Below, piece by piece: positions 29,147 through 32,202 of a stretch of DNA of 32,202 nt. The notes beneath the pieces are model-generated. The model did not search any database. It saw only the letters and a list, made by a program, of their open reading frames with translations, and was not told the DNA's origin. Position numbers and translations under genes: made by a program. Source of the stretch: an uncultured Actinomycetes bacterium (GTDB lineage Bacteria; Actinomycetota; Actinomycetes; Nanopelagicales; Nanopelagicaceae); NCBI GenBank assembly GCA_903852815.1, contig CAINRW010000085.1:1-32202 (forward strand), given 5' to 3'. The stretch's first letter is position 1; each line of letters opens with the position of its first letter.

Positions 29147-29557
29147 GTGCACTTACCCTTACTGGTGCTCTTTTTCTCCTTACTTATTCCGGTAACCATT
29201 GCAGATCTGTCATCACGCAAAATACCCAATATCTATCTAGCATTTTCAACATACGGCCTTGCTGCTTACTACATCCTTACTGGTCTTCCGTCCCCGGCCA
29301 TCATCTTGACCATAATTCCTCTCTCACTCTTGTTTGTCTTTGGGTGCGGAATGGGTGATCTCAAATTACTTGCCTTAGGTTTTTTGAGTTTTAAAGTAGT
29401 TAATGTCTCTTCACTTCTATCGGTTTTCCAATGGCTCTTCCTGATAGCAGGGGCGCAGATTTGCTTAATTTTTCTGGTTAAGCGAACAATGCCGCGAAGT
29501 ATTGCCCTTGCTCCAGCGATTTTTATTGCTTTCGCTGCAATATTTGGCAACGAGTAG
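29147..29557 (+). CDS. Prepilin peptidase-like A24 family membrane protein
   Basis: '[11 protein letters not shown]' and '[13 protein letters not shown]' (GxGD aspartyl protease motif) in a multi-TM 136-aa protein between aroE and aroC. Confidence 0.85.
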   Translation: MHLPLLVLFFSLLIPVTIADLSSRKIPNIYLAFSTYGLAAYYILTGLPSPAIILTIIPLSLLFVFGCGMGDLKLLALGFLSFKVVNVSSLLSVFQWLFLIAGAQICLIFLVKRTMPRSIALAPAIFIAFAAIFGNE

Positions 29558-29583
29558 AGCCTAATTTCTGCAAGAATACGCAG

Positions 29584-30765
29584 ATGCGTTGGTTAACTGC
29601 AGGTGAGTCACATGGTCAGGCACTGAGTGCCATTCTCGAAGGAATTCCGGCGAGCGTAGAAATCACCACTGCCGACATTGATTATCATCTTGCGCGCCGC
29701 CGCTTAGGTTATGGACGTGGAGCCAGACAGAGCTTCGAAGCCGATAAAGTCACGATTCTTGGTGGAGTGCGCTTGGGTTTGACTCAAGGTGGCCCAATCG
29801 CAGTACAGGTCGCAAACTCGGAATGGCCAAAATGGGAAAAAGTAATGTCTGCCGATCCAGTTCCACTAGATGAAATTTCGCATTTGGCACGCAATGCGCC
29901 ATTAACTCGTCCACGACCTGGTCACGCAGATTTAGTGGGAATGCAAAAATATGATTTAGATGATGCGCGCGCAATTCTTGAACGTGCCAGTGCTAGAGAG
30001 ACGGCAGCACGCGTAGCACTTGGCGCAGTTGCGAGAAACTTCCTCGCACAAACTGTTGGAATAAATATTCTTTCTCACGTTCTTTCTATCGGAAAAGTCA
30101 GAGTTCCCGATGAAACGCCATTGCCTGATTTCAGCGACTTCGATCGCATCGACGAGGATGCAGTTCGCTGTGCTGATGCAGAAACAAGTGCGGCAATGGT
30201 CGCCGAAATTGAAAGTGCGCATTCTGACGGAGATACATTGGGCGGCGTTGTAGAAGTTTTAGCTTTCAATATGCCACCAGGGTTAGGTTCACATGTTCAT
30301 TGGGATCGGCGCTTGGATGCTCGCCTTGCGAGTGCACTTATGGGAATCCAAGCAATCAAGGGCGTTGAAGTAGGCGATGGTTTTCAAACCGCAACACGAC
30401 GTGGTTCGGTTGCACACGATGAAATTGAAAAAGATTTGCAGGGGAAAATTGTTCGTAGAACAGATCGCGCCGGAGGCACTGAAGGCGGAATGTCCAATGG
30501 TGAAATTTTGCGGGTAAGAGCGGCGATGAAACCAATATCTACAGTTCCTAAGGCGCTAGATACTATTGATGTCGCGACTGGTGGGGCGGCTAAAGCAATT
30601 AATCAACGCTCAGATGTCTGTGCAGTTCCTGCAGCGGGAGTTGTCGCAGAAGCGATGGTTGCATTAGTTCTTGCCGAAGCTGTACTTGAGAAATTTGGTG
30701 GCGATTCAGTCACTGAAACTCGACGCAATTTCCAGAGTTACATGCAGAACTTGAATTTTAAGTAG
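29584..30765 (+). CDS. aroC: Chorismate synthase
   Basis: '[20 protein letters not shown]', '[19 protein letters not shown]', '[13 protein letters not shown]', '[17 protein letters not shown]', '[24 protein letters not shown]'. Confidence 0.98.
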   Translation: MRWLTAGESHGQALSAILEGIPASVEITTADIDYHLARRRLGYGRGARQSFEADKVTILGGVRLGLTQGGPIAVQVANSEWPKWEKVMSADPVPLDEISHLARNAPLTRPRPGHADLVGMQKYDLDDARAILERASARETAARVALGAVARNFLAQTVGINILSHVLSIGKVRVPDETPLPDFSDFDRIDEDAVRCADAETSAAMVAEIESAHSDGDTLGGVVEVLAFNMPPGLGSHVHWDRRLDARLASALMGIQAIKGVEVGDGFQTATRRGSVAHDEIEKDLQGKIVRRTDRAGGTEGGMSNGEILRVRAAMKPISTVPKALDTIDVATGGAAKAINQRSDVCAVPAAGVVAEAMVALVLAEAVLEKFGGDSVTETRRNFQSYMQNLNFK

Positions 30766-30772
30766 TTCGTAT

Positions 30773-31270
30773 ATGCCTAACTACATTTTAATCGGTCCAC
30801 CTGGTGCCGGAAAAACTACAGTTGGGAAAGCTTTAGCGAATAAAAATAATTTGAAGTTTATCGATACCGATCATTTGGTCGAAAGTAATTTTGGCCAAAA
30901 AATATCGGAGATTTTCGTCGATAAAGGCGAAGAATTTTTTCGAGATTTAGAGTTCGAGGCTTTAAAAAGCGCTCTGGCAAGTGAAACTTCAGTTGTAGCT
31001 CTAGGGGGCGGTGCCCCTATTTCATTGCGCGCCCAAGAATTACTTAAAGGCACAGAATCTACAATCATCTTTCTTGATGTTTCACTATCAGTGGCTGCGC
31101 CGCGAGTAGGTTTTAATCGCGATAGACCATTGTTGATTTCAAACCCCAGGGCCCAGTGGCAAGCTTTGGCCGATGTTCGAAAGCCGATTTATAGCGCGTT
31201 GGCCGATAGGGTGATTACTGTTGACGGGCTTAGCATTGAAGATATTGTCATCAGGATTGAAGGAAACTGA
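30773..31270 (+). CDS. aroK: Shikimate kinase
   Basis: 'ILIGPPGAGKTTVGKALA', 'FIDTDHLVESNFGQKISEIFVDKGEEFFRDLE', 'VVALGGGAPIS', 'RDRPLL'. Confidence 0.96.
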   Translation: MPNYILIGPPGAGKTTVGKALANKNNLKFIDTDHLVESNFGQKISEIFVDKGEEFFRDLEFEALKSALASETSVVALGGGAPISLRAQELLKGTESTIIFLDVSLSVAAPRVGFNRDRPLLISNPRAQWQALADVRKPIYSALADRVITVDGLSIEDIVIRIEGN

Positions 31271-31272
31271 AG

Positions 31273-32202
31273 TTGAATAAAATCATCGTCAATGCCGAAC
31301 ACCAGTATCCGATTCTTATTGATGTTTTGTGGTTGGAGCAATTACCCCAATTGTTAGAACAGCGCACCCGAGTAGCTGTTATTTATTCTTCAGCGATGCG
31401 CGAACAAGTTAAACGACTTCCTTCATTTGATTGCGATATCCATTATTTTGAAGTTCCTGATGGTGAGAGCGCAAAAACCAGTGCCACGCTGCAAACTTTG
31501 TGGAACTGGTTAGGTGCTGCAGGATTTACTCGCTCCGATCTTATTATCGGCATAGGCGGAGGAACGATTACTGATTTAGCAGGATTTGCAGCGGCAACGT
31601 GGTTACGTGGAATTGATTGGATTGCTATCCCTACAACCTTGGCAGGAATGGTTGATGCCGCAATTGGCGGTAAGACTGGAATTAACAGTGACTACGGGAA
31701 GAATTTGATTGGCGCTTTTCATTCTCCACAGGCAGTAGTGATTGATTCGACGTGGCTACATTCATTAAGTGATCGTGATTTCGCGGCGGGAATGGCCGAA
31801 GTGATTAAAACTGGCTTTATTGGCGATGGAGAGATTCTAAATCTTCTGCGTGATAAAACCCTTTCTGCAGTTCGAGCGGATTCTCACTTAGTCATAAATT
31901 TGATTACAAAGGCGGCAACAGTTAAAGCCAATGTAGTGGGAACGGATTTCAAGGAGAGTTTTGAGCGGGAAATCTTAAATTACGGCCACACTTTAGGTCA
32001 CGCGATTGAAAAGCACAGCGCGTACAAATTACGCCATGGTGAAGCAGTTGCGATAGGTCTAGTTTTTGCTGCCCAATTAGCAAACGTCAAAGGTGTTTTA
32101 TCTTCAGAGATTGTGGATTTGCACCGACAAATTCTTGAATCAATGGAATTGCCTATTTCGTACTCACGGCAATATTGGTCCGAGCTTTATCCACTACTTG
32201 CC
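31273..32202 (+). CDS. aroB: 3-dehydroquinate synthase (partial, runs off the window)
   Basis: Absent from the ORF track, but translating from TTG 31273 gives MNKIIVNAEHQYPILIDVLW...VPDGESAKTSATLQTLWNWL...IIGIGGGTITDLAGFAAATWLRGIDWIAIPTTLAGMVDAAIGGKTGINSDYGKNLIGAFHSP...GMAEVIKTGFIG, open to the window end. Start codon assignment is tentative. Confidence 0.93.
   Translation, partial: MNKIIVNAEHQYPILIDVLWLEQLPQLLEQRTRVAVIYSSAMREQVKRLPSFDCDIHYFEVPDGESAKTSATLQTLWNWLGAAGFTRSDLIIGIGGGTITDLAGFAAATWLRGIDWIAIPTTLAGMVDAAIGGKTGINSDYGKNLIGAFHSPQAVVIDSTWLHSLSDRDFAAGMAEVIKTGFIGDGEILNLLRDKTLSAVRADSHLVINLITKAATVKANVVGTDFKESFEREILNYGHTLGHAIEKHSAYKLRHGEAVAIGLVFAAQLANVKGVLSSEIVDLHRQILESMELPISYSRQYWSELYPLLA

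Noticed and set aside
1-32202. CRISPR arrays, IS elements, prophage, toxin-antitoxin or defence islands
   Set aside because: No regularly spaced repeats, transposase/integrase motifs or defence-associated domains found. The window is housekeeping core.

Overview
This 32.2 kb window looks like ordinary chromosomal core from a low-GC, streamlined actinobacterium. The lineage is inferred from the thrS-HIT-pgsA-acyltransferase-pimA, pdxST-yebC-ruvCAB-secDF-rel and hisS-aspS-alaS-ruvX-mltG-aroE-A24 peptidase-aroC-aroK-aroB gene orders; a freshwater acI/Nanopelagicales-like organism is plausible but not proven. Two tRNA genes (Cys, Gly) open the window on the minus strand, and almost everything else is densely packed on the plus strand. 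I saw no CRISPR array, transposon, prophage or obvious defence island. The most interesting items are: (1) a minus-strand 194-aa protein between the HIT gene and pgsA that reads as a stand-alone EF-G-type G domain with every GTPase motif lost; (2) a 24-bp divergent intergenic region in which two oppositely oriented -10-like hexamers share their TA step; (3) a recurring pattern of -10-like TAnnnT hexamers exactly 6 or 8 nt before start codons that lack a clear Shine-Dalgarno sequence (predicted leaderless mRNAs); (4) several cases where the upstream gene's stop codon forms the first three bases of the downstream -10-like hexamer; (5) convergent gene pairs with zero or negative intergenic distance; (6) a strong hairpin in the 44-nt spacer between the tandem tRNAs.
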